This document shows positions 14,460 to 26,899 of a DNA stretch of 64,000 nucleotides, one piece after another. Position 1 is the stretch's first letter. Each line of letters opens with the position of its first letter. The notes beneath the pieces were generated by a model. The model worked only from the letters and a program-made list of their open reading frames with translations, had not been told where the DNA came from and searched no databases. Both the position numbers and the translations under genes were made by a program. Source of the stretch: Pampus argenteus (Eukaryota; Chordata; Actinopteri; Scombriformes; Stromateidae). The stretch spans positions 12,713,501 to 12,777,500 of the forward strand of contig CM072876.1 in the NCBI GenBank assembly GCA_036937835.1, read 5' to 3'.

Positions 14460-15406
14460 ACAGGTTTCTTTCTTCTTCTCCTCGGCCCTCCCTCGCCCCT
14501 TTATTTGTCCCTCCTCTAGGCTGTGGAGAAGCTGGCACGTGGTGAGAGGAGGGGGGAAGGATGGATCTTCAGCCCAGTGTAAGAGCCTCCCCTTGGGGAA
14601 GCCAGCGTGGGACACAAGGCCTCATGGGCCGTTGACCTGCTGTCTCCGTGATTTATGGCGGCTGGGGACCTCTGGCCACTGCAGACTCCTCTCCTCTCTC
14701 TCCACTGTTTCCTTTCACAGACACTGCAGGAGCCACACACACTGCACCATCGTATGCAGGAGTACCCAAAGAGGAATTCCTTGCACAATCTGAGCTGCAG
14801 CACGGGTGGGCACACGCATACATCCACAAGCTGGAACACCGCTTTATACACTGTCTCATACAAAAATAAACACCTCCATAAACATTTATGCACTGCAGCA
14901 CCGTGTCCCACAATCCCATCCCACATGTCTATTAGAGCGAGCTTGCTCTCAGAGTATTCTCCATTTGACTGTGTGTGGATTACTATCAGTCATGGTGCGT
15001 CAGCTGTAGAGCCCTTGGTGTAGCTGCTGCTCAGGGGCAGGGCCAAATCAATGGAAGTGCGCTGAGTAACGAGGTGATGTTCCTGTTTTCACATGGTCTG
15101 AGAGCAATCAGCAGCTAGCATCTCTCCACTGACTCCACACACTGCTCTGCGTCTACATTACAATAACCTCCTCCTCAATGGACTATTAGTGCAGTGAATT
15201 ATAGTATCAATTCAATGTTAGATACACAGTAGCTGGACGTTCACTCCTGCACACACCAGAGCTATAACGGCACCTTAAATAGTTTTATTCTCCAACCTTA
15301 AAGGTGTGGAGCAGGCACAGTACCGTGTGTACCTTCCGGAGTTTCTTTTCTTTCTTTTTTTTTGAAAGCCGTGGACTGAGATTGAGAGCCAGCAGGTGCC
15401 CTCGCC
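14460..15406 (+). promoter_or_regulatory. Likely tmem121 5' region (promoter / 5' UTR, unresolved)
   Basis: This kilobase just upstream of the tmem121 start is richer in G+C than the DNA to its left. It carries long overlapping open frames in several phases at 14.5-15.0 kb, which fits higher G+C and not a protein. Human TMEM121 has its coding sequence in one exon with upstream non-coding sequence, so the promoter or a 5' UTR exon is plausible here. No TATA box or transcription start could be fixed. An in-frame TGA at 15,383-15,385 shows that the coding frame does not extend into this region. Confidence 0.35.
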
Positions 15407-16351
15407 ATGGTGTTGCCTCCCCCAGACAAACGCCACGTGTGCCTGACCACTATTGTCATCATGACCAGCATGGCCTTTATGGACGCTTACCTGGTAGAGC
15501 AGAACCAGGGACCCAGGAAGATCGGTGTGTGTATCATAGTGCTGGTAGGGGATGTATGCTTCCTCATAGTGCTGCGATATGTAGCAGTGTGGGTCGGCGC
15601 TGAGGTGCGCACAGCCCGACGAGGATATGCCATGATCCTCTGGTTTCTGTACATCTTTGTGCTGGAGATCAAGCTCTACTTTGTCTTCCAGAATTGCAAA
15701 GCTGACAGGAAGAGTCTGGAGACCGTGGCCCGGAAGGCTTTGACGTTATTATTATCCGTGTGTGTGCCAGGTTTATACTTGGTTCTAGTGGCTCTGGATA
15801 GTATGGAATATGTGAGAACTTTCCGAAAGAAGGAGGACATGAGGAGCCGTCTGTTCTGGGTGGCTCTGGACCTACTGGACCTGCTGGATATCCAAGCCAA
15901 CCTGTGGGAGCCCCAGCGGACAGGCCTGCCAATCTGGGCTGAGGGCCTGATGTTCTTCTACTGCTACATCCTGCTGCTCATCCTGCCCTGCGTGTCGCTC
16001 AGTGAAATCAGCATGCAGGGGGAGCACATGTCGCCCCAGAAGATGATGCTGTATCCAGTCCTGAGCCTGGTCACCATAAATGTGGTCACCATCCTCATAC
16101 GAGGTGTAAACATGGTGTTGTTTCAGGACAGCCGTGTTTCCACCATCTTTGTCGGCAAGAACGTGGTGGCTATTGCCACCAAGGCGTCCACCTTCCTGGA
16201 GTACCGCAGGCAGGTGAAGGAGTTCCCACACCCACAGAACGCCATGGCGCTAGAGCTGCAGCAGAACTCTGTCAGCCACACGCAGCCTCTGCCCAATGCC
16301 ACCAGTTTGCCCCATGAACCTTCGCCGGCGCAGGACGTCATTGACACATGA
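15407..16351 (+). CDS. tmem121: TMEM121, multi-pass transmembrane protein
   Basis: Complete 314-codon single-exon frame, close to the roughly 319 aa I recall for human TMEM121. It opens with MVLPPPDKRHVCLTT, and long blocks such as VEQNQGPRKIGVCIIVLVGD, GAEVRTARRGYAMILWFLYI and MSPQKMMLYPVLSL match the human protein nearly residue for residue. Hydrophobic segments lie at about residues 11-30, 39-63, 73-95, 110-130, 179-198 and 213-238, giving a multi-pass membrane protein. The tail (about 275-314) is polar and more divergent but keeps the terminal Asp-Thr. The start has good Kozak context (gccATGG) and an in-frame stop 24 bases upstream. The biochemical role is poorly known, so none is claimed. 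The paralogue TMEM121B is a less good match. Fish often keep two tmem121 copies, and which one this is cannot be decided here. Confidence 0.96.
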   Translation: MVLPPPDKRHVCLTTIVIMTSMAFMDAYLVEQNQGPRKIGVCIIVLVGDVCFLIVLRYVAVWVGAEVRTARRGYAMILWFLYIFVLEIKLYFVFQNCKADRKSLETVARKALTLLLSVCVPGLYLVLVALDSMEYVRTFRKKEDMRSRLFWVALDLLDLLDIQANLWEPQRTGLPIWAEGLMFFYCYILLLILPCVSLSEISMQGEHMSPQKMMLYPVLSLVTINVVTILIRGVNMVLFQDSRVSTIFVGKNVVAIATKASTFLEYRRQVKEFPHPQNAMALELQQNSVSHTQPLPNATSLPHEPSPAQDVIDT

Positions 16352-17570
16352 CCACCAGTGCTGGACTCACCATTAGAAACTGACTGCTTTTTATGAAAGC
16401 TCCTGGAGTGGAGGTAGATATAGAAATCAACTGCATGACAGGATGATATTCTGCTCTTGTCAAGCTCACATGAACTGCTGTGAAACCATAAAAGAGATTT
16501 TCAGCATCACCTGCCTGTCTGAACATACTGTAAACCTTCACTTGACTCTTGAGTGCATTGTGCAGACTTTAAAGTCAAAACAAAGGTTTTTATCGTGCTA
16601 TTGTGTTTTTAATTGTTAAAGATGTTTTAAAAGTTCAAACTGTATTAAGAGACAATCTCCGTACTCTGCAGCCCGGTGACATTATATTGTGTAAAAAGGA
16701 CAGTTGGTCCCTCCTCAGTGAGTATCTTATATTTTTTAAAAGGTCACTTTTTTTCGACAGTGCATCTGTGGCATTTCCTTTGAATTTCAGCACCAAAGGA
16801 CATACCACTCAGCATGATGCGCTTCTGATGGAATGGAGGAACAGAGAGTGACAAGGGTCAGTAGTATGGGGCTATCTGTATTGTGCTAAAGCAAGGTTGG
16901 TGGCAGACGAATGATTTTCCTTCTGTTTGTCTTCTGCTGAGAAAGAGGCTCTCTGGAAGCTGCAGCCTCAGTCGGTGTGATGCTTTACGACCAAAGGTCT
17001 GATTAAAGCACCGGAGCTCAGCACTATACCACCATCCACTGAAGGCATCCAAGCGTGTGTTGTACTATGTCAGTCTGTGTGTGTGTGTATGTGCATGCAC
17101 ACTAGTATATAGAGAACGTATGTCTGCAAGTGTGCGTCTAAAAGTGTGTGTGTTTTCCACAGGAGGGTTGGGTTATTTCAGAATATTTTGGAACAGATGC
17201 GAGTGGTTGATGTGTGTGATGATTTGCAAATGAGACAAAATATGTAGTGATGCCAGAAAAAAAAAATAAAAATAACAAGATGGGAGAAAGATGCTTTTTG
17301 TTTCCTGCACCGTACATTCCTCTAAAACTAGCTCAAGCTTTGAAGTATTGAGAATGCAGAGATCAGAGTCCAGGGAACGCCTCAATGAAGAATTGACAAA
17401 AGAAAAAACATAAATACAATAATAAACAAACAGAAAATACCTTTTTCTGATGTAATTCAGTTTATTATAATAATCATTATTCTTATTATCATTATTATTA
17501 TTATTATGTACATTATTTACTTGTTGGAGGCTGATCATGTTTTAATAAAAGTATAAATATAAGAATAATA
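16352..17570 (+). other. tmem121: Probable tmem121 3' UTR
   Basis: Sequence after the stop carries no other frame of note and includes a TG-rich stretch near 17.07-17.16 kb and an ATT-rich tract near 17.47-17.51 kb. Candidate AATAAA signals occur at 17,421-17,426 and 17,544-17,549. The second is followed within 30-50 bases by T/GT-rich DNA, as expected for a cleavage site, so the UTR end is placed near 17.57 kb by inference. Confidence 0.5.
17544..17549 (+). other. Candidate poly(A) signal of tmem121
   Basis: AATAAA hexamer about 1.2 kb after the stop codon, followed by T-rich and GT-containing sequence (gagttttgttcatttttgtc). An alternative AATAAA lies at 17,421. Confidence 0.45.
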
Positions 17571-20500
17571 ATGAGAGTTTTGTTCATTTTTGTCATATTG
17601 TTGATTAAGATTGAAGAACATATTTTTTGCTAAATGATTTTCACGGAGCATTTCGTGCTCTTATACTTCAAAGCAACTGCAACATAACAGCCGCATAACT
17701 GAAAGACCTTTTTCTGTTTTCATGTCTTGAAATCAGAATATGGAAGAAACTGCATAGCACATAAATATTTAGGCTGAACAGCCTCCCTCTGGACTCCTGG
17801 CGTCAGTGTTCTACCCCTCAGGCTACATTTGGGGAAAGCAACCAATGGATTTGTCTTTAAAATGTGATAAAAATGCATGAACCTTTTCTCAAATTGTTTC
17901 TCCTTTTTTCCCTCCTAGTTCTTATTATCATCTGCCCTGCTTCCTTTTCGTTCTGTTAACACTGATCTCTCTCCACACCAAAACCCTATCAGTTATCAAA
18001 TGGAATATTGAGTTATTTGTGTTTCTACATAGAAATGTATTAACTGACCAAAGTGTTGTGGAGAGAGGTGGAGAGGTCACCTTACTGTCAGAAGATTAAC
18101 TCAGGCTAACTGCTGATCTCGCTCAGACCATGAAGGACACCGGTCTATTAACAATAACTATCGGCTGGAGGGTGACAAAGAGACTGGATGATTAGCAGAG
18201 GAGTGACGATTCCGTTCACTTTGATTAACTATCATGTAAGATATGTTTAAAAAGATCATATTGATTTAATTGATGGTTCTGAAAATGCTCCTTTGCACAG
18301 CTGTTCCTATTTAAACTACTGGAGCTCAGACCAGACCAACTGGACTGCCAAGACTAGAACAAACACACTTTACAAGGGTACATTTAACTTCATTTAGTCT
18401 CTGGCAAACTAATATTTCTTTGTCATCAACTGCAAGACTACGTACAAGTAGGTACTTCCAAATATCCTTAAAGCAAGCACAGGCCGCCATTACAACACCT
18501 TAATTATATTTGTATTGATACACTGGTGAAAATCTGCTTGAAGAGTTAAATTTGCTTGCTTACTAAGTTTTGGGGTTTTTTTTGCGAAATATGCAAAATA
18601 CACAGTGAGACGAGCTCTCATAACCCCGTGCAGGAAACTAAATATACACACAGCATCAGGTTCATCAAACAGCCGCTCGTTTAACTGAGCGAGTAGCATC
18701 AGTTTTGCAGCCTACAGTATCTGAACAAACTGCCCGTCTCCTCTCTTGGAATCTCCGCTGTAGAAACATATTGATTGTGCTTGTTGGTGGAGTGTTAAAT
18801 ATTGCTGAGGTGTATGTACATATTTCTCTGAGCACATCTGTCTTACTCTAAGATCTAATGACTGACATATTAGATGAAAATATATGTTTTATGTGTTTTC
18901 TGACATAGTGTAGTTTTAATGTTATTTTCAGGGGTTTCCCAACGGTTCATCCTTCACCGTACAGTATAATTGACACATTCAGATAGCCAAGCTCAGAATA
19001 ATGTCTTCTGTCTTTTCTAGCTCCTCTTTACAATATTTTATGACACTAGTAATTCTCAGCTGCATGGCAGGTGATTTGGTGCCCGGTCCACTTATACAGT
19101 TAAGAGATCAGGACACCTTTCAACTCATATTTCCTCTGTGGCATCAAAATGTTTCACACAAACCACCAGACACTATCACAGGTTAGTTAAACACTTTTAG
19201 GAGTGATTAACTCTAAACGACACACTATGAGCGGACTTGACTTGAACGTAATGTATAATGAATAAATGTTGAATATGTAAATAGATGTCTTTGAATATAA
19301 CACACGTCCCACTTTTTCAAATGTCGTTTCCAGAAGAAAATGTCATCTTTTTTTAGCCAAACTGTCAACTGATTTAGATAATCCGTCTGTTGGCTTGTGT
19401 ACAACATAATGGATCTTCTGAATGCTTCTGTTTCTCACCTCAGCTTATTATAAATGTATTTATTATTGTTTATTTTAGCTATTGTTGCCATATTGCAAGA
19501 ACCAAGCTGTAATAAACAGTAATTATCCTCAAAAGGTGACAAAGGTTGTTCAGGTCAAACTCGAACCCAGGATACAGCTGTTGCCTCATGATATGCTGTA
19601 GGCATCACATTCTGTTTACCTGTTCATAATGCCCAAGTTGACTGTTTTAATCTATAATTTAATTTTTATATCCACATTGCATATAACACTGTCAATCATC
19701 TTTCACCCAGAGCGAGATAGATAACTCTCCCCCAATAAATATCTCCCTCAAAATCTTGTCACCGTATTTATCATCACATCCAGGTCTTTATATTTAGAGC
19801 ATGCTTGTTAGCTGCAATGGCAGTTAATCTAGGTCTGACACTGTGCAACATAAACAAGATAAAAAAAAATCTAATTACACACCTTCTGCACTGCAAAAAT
19901 GATTTGTTAAACAGGCTATAACTCTAAATGTTGAAATGACACGTGTATTATCTTTTAACTATAACAGGCCTGAATTTGGAGCCTGAACGTTGGCTCTCTG
20001 TGGTAACTCACATTATTAAATCTCTTGTGCTGTCTGAATAGACTCAGCAAAATGTTTTTTTCCAAAGAAAGGGAATTGAGAACCAGGTCCAATATTTAAT
20101 TAAAAATGTCTCGCTGTACGAATAAGAGTACCATTTAGAACCTTGATGACTCCGACTGAGACCGAACTTGAGATGAAAATCTTTGTTGTGGTCTTGATCA
20201 CAGCTCATTGTTAGATTTACAGCATAATGCCACTGTTGTCTGGATAAATATAGTCCCCACAAGAGGTTAAAAGGGAGAAAGTTGGTAATAGAATAAATTA
20301 CCTGTGGCTGTCTCTCCAACAGATCACCTTTCTGAGAACTTCCTAGTGAGGAATTCATCCATTTACTGTCTATCCATGACTTCCTAAAGCACCTAGTCTC
20401 AGCAAAATGAAATCAGCTACAGTTGGATGAAGATGACGTTGCTAGTATTACTATGTCTAGACCATTTGTATTTGCTGACTTGTAGTAGTCTGTCTGCTCG

Positions 20501-21214
20501 CCAGTAGCTCCCTCGGCATCACACCTTTTAGTGCACGTTTGTTTTCATGACATAATCACTTTGCTGGCTACATAACCCTTCAACTGTACAACCCAGTGTG
20601 CACAGAAATCTATGGAAACCACTTTCTGATTCCATAATAAAACTGCAATGTAATTAGTGCAATTAGAACAATGCTAAAAGTTAATGAGACAAAATGTGTT
20701 ATAGATAGATACTGACATTTCAGCAGTTGTATATTCACTATTCTCAATGACAAATACAGAAGTCACATTCTAGACTAAAGATTATACCACACATTTACTG
20801 TCTTTTAATCAGACATCATTTGTACTTTAGTCGGAAATAGAGGCAAACTAGTCTCAAAATTGTGGGGTTTTTTTTAATCCCTTAGAGTTACCAATAATCA
20901 TCATCATCTATTCATTTTCATTTCAGAAAAATAATAAGCACACACACTTTGGCTGATGTATTCCTCAGTGTGCAGTTAGCTACATGGCATTTGGTAGCAA
21001 CATGTAATTCCCTGTGTGGCTTCACCCATCTTTAACTTGAACAGAATTCTAATTAGCAAAACTAATTGAAAACACCTGTGTGGGTATGCAGGGTCTCATC
21101 AAGAAATAGTTACACAATATAACTCCACCTAAAACTGTGTTAGTGTTTTTAAAATTGTATGGATTAAACAAATGAGATACAGTGCGCCAGTGCACTTTAT
21201 AAATGTTGGTCGCA

Positions 21215-21312
21215 ATGTTTAACTTTTAACAAAGCCAGGCCTGTTGTTTCCTCCCTGTTTTCAGTCTTTATGCTAAGATAAGATAGCCACCTCCTGGCGT
21301 TAGCGCTACACT
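21215..21312 (-). repeat. Fragment of a common teleost MITE-like repeat (minus orientation)
   Basis: On the minus strand the segment reads 'cttatcttagcataaagact' then 'gaaaacagggaggaaacaac' and 'aggcctggc'. This corresponds to the widespread fish motif 'ttagcataaagactggaaac'. Related copies are at about 45.15-45.37, 55.49-56.33 and 60.66-60.90 kb. Boundaries are approximate. Confidence 0.6.
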
Positions 21313-22509
21313 CCACGATCTTCTCATCCAAACCCTAGTAATGAGGTGAATAACATATTGCATAATAACATATTTTTTATAAAAACAAATCAATGAAACA
21401 ACTGCATGAAAAAAGTGTCTCTTGTATCAACAAAAATCCAAAGGATGGTCTACTTTGAATCGCAGATCTGAATCATAAACATTATGAGTTGATAATATTT
21501 CATTGTTGTGTTTTCTGTTTGCGTCAGTTGACTTTAAAAAAAATAATAATTATGCAGGTACAACACTCAGATGTAAAGAATTAAATCAATGCCTTTGAAA
21601 CAGGGCACATAATAGTGTACATTAATAATACAAACAATAATGTAAAGAAACGTACGGCTAACAAACATTTAACAAATAGAAGCAAAAACAAAATGCTGCA
21701 AAGAAGAAAGGAAAACAAATATTGATTGTGTTTGCCACAAAAATATTCCAATAGCTATCATAAAATATCCGAAGTGTGTTACTCCAGAAACAGATTAATT
21801 TCATTCACACACACATACACACAAATACTGAACATAGCAATCATTTATCTTTTACCAAACTTAACAAAAACATAATTCACCTACAAAGGAGAAAGTACCC
21901 CATTTTAATTATGGATAACAGTCCACTGAATTATGAATATGGTTTCTACTGAAAGAAATAAGCAAATTATGTGAGTCAGCTTTTTTCTTTAAATTATATG
22001 TAATTCTGTGAATATACATTGCAGGCTACAATACATGCTAACCTTGGACTTTACCCAACACTAATGGGTTCTTGTAATGATGGATGTCTGTGGACTAACC
22101 TAACACAGGTCCACAGCAGCACTATACATCCTAACTCTAACCTTGATTAAACGGCTCAGTGAATGACTCACCATTAGTTGATTTTTGCAGATGCTCTTAT
22201 CAGAACTATCAGTCTCAGCTGCACACTGCTAGCTTCACCAGGGCTGACTACTTAATATTCATACATACATAGATAAGAAGGTATTGTGTAACCTTCATGA
22301 ACTGTACGGCGTACGCAGAATGGATTAATCACAGCCACAATGCGCAGGGCAACAGACAATAGTCGCTGTCATAAACAGATAAGCACAAATGAAAAGCGAG
22401 TGTGTATTGTGGTAGAAAGTCCTGCTGTTAGTTGTTAAAACAGTTGACCGAGTTCTCTGACTTCATGCCTTGATTATTATGTTATCTACACTGTTGTCTG
22501 GGTTGCTCC

Positions 22510-22550
22510 AAAAAAAAAAAAAAAAAAAGGAAAGAAAGAAAGAAAGAAAA
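22510..22550. repeat. A-run followed by (GAAA)n
   Basis: Nineteen A followed by about five GAAA-type units. Confidence 0.95.
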
Positions 22551-22879
22551 CAAACAAAAACAGCAGGTGACTCTGGGTTACAGTTCTGATAATGTCACTG
22601 TTCTCATCATTATTCTGTTCATTTTAATTTTATAGTTTTCAGATGGTTTAAATACCAAGGAACGGTCACATGGTGGTAACAGACTACGACAGCAATGCGC
22701 CACGTGATTATTGTGGGCTGGTTAACTTAGAAAGTTTAAATGCAGCCAGTCTGTGATTTTTTTCTTTTACTGTTGCAGGTGCTGAACAGGTGAACGGAGG
22801 ATTGAAGTATAATATTTCACAGTAACTTGTGAAACATGCAATCTGTATGTATGCAGTATGTATGTATGCATTCTTTAAA

Positions 22880-23045
22880 TGTTGTGTGGTGACAAATGTT
22901 TTAACACTGATAGAAGCAAAACTTCATGCGTCACCAATTTATTGAGTGAATATCTCAGAACCAAAACTATCTGCATGGCTACGTACCTCTCTACAGGTGA
23001 GTAAGAATTTTTTTTTTTATTTGGGTGAACCAATCCTTTAAATAA
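22880..23045 (-). repeat. Dispersed teleost repeat fragment
   Basis: Read on the minus strand it starts 'aaaggattggttcacccaaa', then has an A-run and 'cttactcacctgtagagagg', a pattern I recognise from MITE-like repeats in fish. The 60-codon minus-strand frame here is an artefact of this repeat. Confidence 0.55.
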
Positions 23046-24829
23046 ATACACAGTCAAAATTCACCCTGCAGTGCCTCAGCAGGCAATAATTAAAGCTAAA
23101 CCGAACCAATGGTTAAGAACACAGGAGTGACCCATCACACCTTGTGTTCCTGTGCAGCAGGATGTTCTCATATGTCTTATAAGCAGGCAGCAACAACCCA
23201 GTTTGCTCCCCATCCATCACTACAACACAGCAATCCACCACAACACTAGAGCGGTGTCAAAAATACTGGCAAGACACAAACAAGGAAAAGAAAATGTCCC
23301 CAAACTGTAACTGTGGGGGCGGCGGGTGAACAGATAAACAACTTTTTAAAGTCGGATTACAGTGCCATATATGTTGAGTCCAGGATCCGTAGGCTTTGTG
23401 TATAAATGTTGCACAACACATGGTGGAGGGGAGCTAAGCCAGCATTCAAGGGAGATGCAGTAGCTGCCCAAACAGTCTTGTTAGGGGACAAAGAGGGAAC
23501 TCATCAGTGCACAAGATCACGGCTGACAGAGAAGCTTGTTAACGGCAGCACGGCAGCCAAGAGTGTGGCTCATTAGGGGAAAGCACCAATAGCCTACACA
23601 GGCCATGACAGTCTCACCAGATGGCTGCCTGTCTGGCTGATGAAGGATATGGACATCCATCATTAACAAATTATGTGCAGTATGTTTTTCTTTTCTTTTC
23701 TTCTCTTTTTTTTTTGCTACAGTCAATCAGAAAGAAAGCATTGATTTCAGACATAGTTTGACTTTGTCACCGTTTGATATTTGAAACTTGAATGCCAAAG
23801 AGTTTATTCACTTGGGCAAAAGGAGCTCCATTTTCATTTCAGTGTGTCTGTGACACTGGGAAATTAATCCTGTTGCAACATTGCCCCCTACTGGTGCTAC
23901 TCGACTAGAAATCCAGATTGATGGAGGCAAAATGCAATCAGACATGAATTTTACCATCACTCGCCCCTCAATGGACTCTTCACATGTCACCATAAATAAC
24001 AAATTGTTTCCAGTCACCCTATCTGGCTAAGTACAGCTCTCTTCAGCTTGATGATTGTACATGACAAGTTTCCAGTAAGGACCAATAAATCATTATTCAT
24101 CATTCAGGGTGAAAATACAGGCTGCTGCAGCATCATCTAAATCTCAAGTGGGATTCATTCATTTAGATATTCTTCTCAGGGATGCTTCAACCAAATAGCA
24201 GATGAATTATTTGTCATCTAATCTCACACATATTCCAAAATTAAAAGTATTGTGGCATAGCAATACTTTTGAGTGTTGGCTGAGTGTGAACAGCTGATGT
24301 GATTGGTAGATACTGGAACTTTAATTAAAAATCAGTGAATTTTGTATTGACGAAAAAGCATGGCCGGCAGAACGAAAAAGAAGGGATGTAATCAAGCCAT
24401 CGTGTTATGGCCAGAATATATTAAAGAGTTTTTGAGGATTCATAAACATAATTTCTTGGAAGTGGATTTAATCACGGCTGGAGGAACAAAGTAGCCATAA
24501 GGAGTACATAAACTCATTAACTTTACCTTAAGGGTCATTTCACCGGGAAAGATTTATTACAAACCTACTCAAAACTCAAAAAAAGTTTGAGTCAGCAAGT
24601 CTGAAGTTGTCCTCCAGTGTTGTCCCCTTTCTGTTAATTAATTTTTACAGTAACGAATAAGAATTAATTACATAAAAAGATATAGCTGGAGAGATAAAGC
24701 ATCGAGTGTTAAGCACTGATTTAAACTAATATGCAGAAATTAGTGAGAGGAAGGATCAATGTGATGGAAGAAGTATTCAGATCAGGTTACTTAAGTACCA
24801 ATACTACTATGTAAAAATACTATAACTTA

Positions 24830-25270
24830 AAGGGACACTGCACCCGTTTTGTTTTTGTTTATGTTTTTTACACATGAAGTTACATTTACCTAATACAGCT
24901 TGTTAAGTCTAAGGTTGCGAGTTATTAGTCTTATACATTAGACTAAATATTAGGATTTCCGCAGCATCAATTGAAACTAGTTCTTTTTATTTCTTTGTTT
25001 CACTCAAGCCCCCTGATTTAATTGAAGTGTAATATCACCGGTCTACCCCTTAAAGTAAGTACCAATGTATTATCAGCAAAATGTACTTTAAAGGGGAAAC
25101 TTCAGTATTTTTCAACATATTTTCCCATCTTTTAGGTCTAAGTGACTAATGGGGACAACAATTGGTCCAGTATTAAATAAGATTGCTCCAGACAGCAGCT
25201 GTGAAACAGGCTGCAATGTTAAATACAGGCACTGTCAAAGTAGGTCTACTGAAAGTGCTTGGTTTGGACA
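24830..25270. repeat. Dispersed teleost repeat(s)
   Basis: 'aaagggacactgcacccgtt' at the left, and 'aaaggggaaacttcagtatt' with 'tctaagtgactaatggggac' at 25,090-25,170, are familiar interspersed fish motifs. Two elements may adjoin here. A related 'aaagggacactcca' motif starts near 59,219. Confidence 0.5.
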
Positions 25271-25687
25271 CTGACAGGCTCAGACAGAAAGATTATTATT
25301 ATTATTATTTTGATCACTTTAGCTGTAGCATTTTTTCTTATAACCCTGAGTCACTGCTATTTGCTGTGGTCCTACCTGCTCAGTATTAAAAAAAACTCAA
25401 GTAAACAGTACTTCAGTATGAAATTACAGAGTATCAAAATCTAAAATTGTTACTGTACTGTATTTTTTCATAATGACCTCAAAATCTTTATTCTATTTGT
25501 GGAAAAAAATGCAAAAAAGCTTTCACTGCTTGTTTCACATCTAGACCATATTAGACTAGGTCTAGATCACAAACTACCATACTTAGACTAGATTATAACT
25601 GATTAAACTAGATGATTATTATTAATTTACAGCAGGGGTGTCAAACTCAAAATTAAAAACTGAGTCACTGCCTAAACACTATTTGAT

Positions 25688-25742
25688 ATATAGATAGATA
25701 TACTTTATACTTTATTAATCCCAAAAACTGGGAAATTATATG
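25688..25742. repeat. LINE-tail-like fragment inside the hAT element
   Basis: The sequence 'tatagatagatatacttt' followed by 'actttattaatcccaaaaac' and 'tgggaaattat' resembles the tagatagatactttattgatccc tail that recurs at the 3' ends of LINE copies in fish. It lies just inside the left end of the hAT copy, so it inserted later or was part of a composite. LINE family not assigned. Confidence 0.5.
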
Positions 25743-26120
25743 ATATGTAATGTTTAACCTTTTCATATGGAAACAAACTTTAGTTTTGCTTCAACACAGA
25801 ATCTGGAACAACCAAAGCTTGATATTACAAACACATAAGAAATTAAATTTGAAGTAAAAGACACATCAGTGGTATTCATTTCTTATTTCAATAAATAAAA
25901 TAAATTATGCCTCCCACTGCATCCTTTCAAATTCCTTTTGGAAGTAAATCTTTTTCAAAGCCAACAACAAAACAACCAAAAATAATTATTTAATTCAATG
26001 AAAAGTCATCTTTTTAACTATTAACAGTTCCCGGAGAAAAAGTGCATAAAGAAAACATATATTCCAGCTCAGTTTGCTACAATAGTATTTACGCTGCACA
26101 CTGGTCAAAGACAGATACCT

Positions 26121-26162
26121 GCATCTTTTCTTAGATGCAAGTTCACCAATGTCTGGAGTCAG
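26121..26162 (-). pseudogene. hAT transposase remnant, C-terminal piece
   Basis: The minus-strand frame reads LTPDIGELASKKRC, matching the C-terminal tail motif (LTPDI-EL--KKRCQ) of this transposase family. The run into it from upstream is not open. It marks the end of the decayed transposase and fixes the element's orientation. Confidence 0.65.
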
Positions 26163-26409
26163 CCTTTAGAAACCTGCTCTTTCATGGTTTGTCAGCACAG
26201 AAAATGACCCAAGTTTCCTTGCAGCATCTGACACAAATTAGGTTTAAAGGCTCTGACTGCAGCGTCTGTGCTGATGTGGCCCCCTGAAGCCGCAGGTTAA
26301 GCACATGACTCACAATATCACAGAAATGCTCACAGCTCAAACTTTTTATCCCTGATCTCTATTGCTTTCCATAAACTGATACTGAAACTGAACATCTGAT
26401 GAGATGAGA

Positions 26410-26480
26410 GTGATTCAGACCTTTGGCTCTTATGAAGTTAACTACTGGTGTTATGGTGCTCATAACATGTTTGCAGGTCT
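26410..26480 (-). pseudogene. hAT transposase remnant, central piece
   Basis: The minus strand encodes CKHVMSTITPVVNFIRAKGL, matching the conserved VMS-V-K-VNFIRARGLNH segment of GTF2IRD2-like hAT transposases. Flanking sequence is frameshifted and interrupted. Confidence 0.7.
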
Positions 26481-26619
26481 TAGCCACACAGCGCTTATTG
26501 ATGTATGATGCAGTGATAAACTGCGCAACTCACCTGTATGTCTCTCCCGCATCCTGTCGACCAATCCGCTCTTTTAACCGCACAGCGCAGGCGCAGTAAA
26601 GCTAGCTAGCTAGCCTAAA

Positions 26620-26899
26620 CAGCAGCTTCACTTTTTGATTTAGCTTTCATAAACATAGTCCGCCGGGAAACCAAACTTTTTTTCCTTCTTCTTCACCTTC
26701 TGGAGCTTCTGCTTTATGTCCAGGTCCTTGTAGTCTCATAATTTTTCATTTCATGGTGTCTTCTTGTGTTATTTTCCATCGTTACAGTCACGTTAGCTCG
26801 GTACACAACACAAACAACTCTGTCCTTTATATTCGTGAAAAAATAAGTTGCCTCCAACTTGTCTTCAAAGCTCTTGTTGTCTATCTTTCGTTTGGCCAT
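26620..26899 (-). pseudogene. hAT transposase remnant, N-terminal BED-finger piece
   Basis: From the ATG at 26,897-26,899 the minus-strand frame begins MAKRKIDNKSFEDKLEATYF and continues FFTNIKDRVVCVVYRANVTV, the start of this hAT family. The CxxC of the BED zinc finger is damaged (second Cys is Tyr). The frame stops at 26,714. A frame shift restores similarity downstream (DYKDLDIKQKLQKVKKK, then MFMKAKSKSEAAV), where the match ends. This is a pseudogene, not a domesticated gene. Confidence 0.75.

Larger units (their letters stand above)
17571..25090. other. Intergenic DNA between tmem121 and slc24a4
   Basis: About 7.5 kb without a recognisable gene. It contains repeat fragments near 21.2 and 22.9 kb and the simple-sequence tract at 22.51 kb (listed separately). 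The rest is AT-rich single-copy-looking DNA. Frames up to 104 codons are present on both strands but show no family features. Confidence 0.65.

Noticed and set aside
15487..16347. Several minus-strand and +1-frame frames within tmem121
   Set aside because: Shadows of the conserved plus-strand tmem121 frame.
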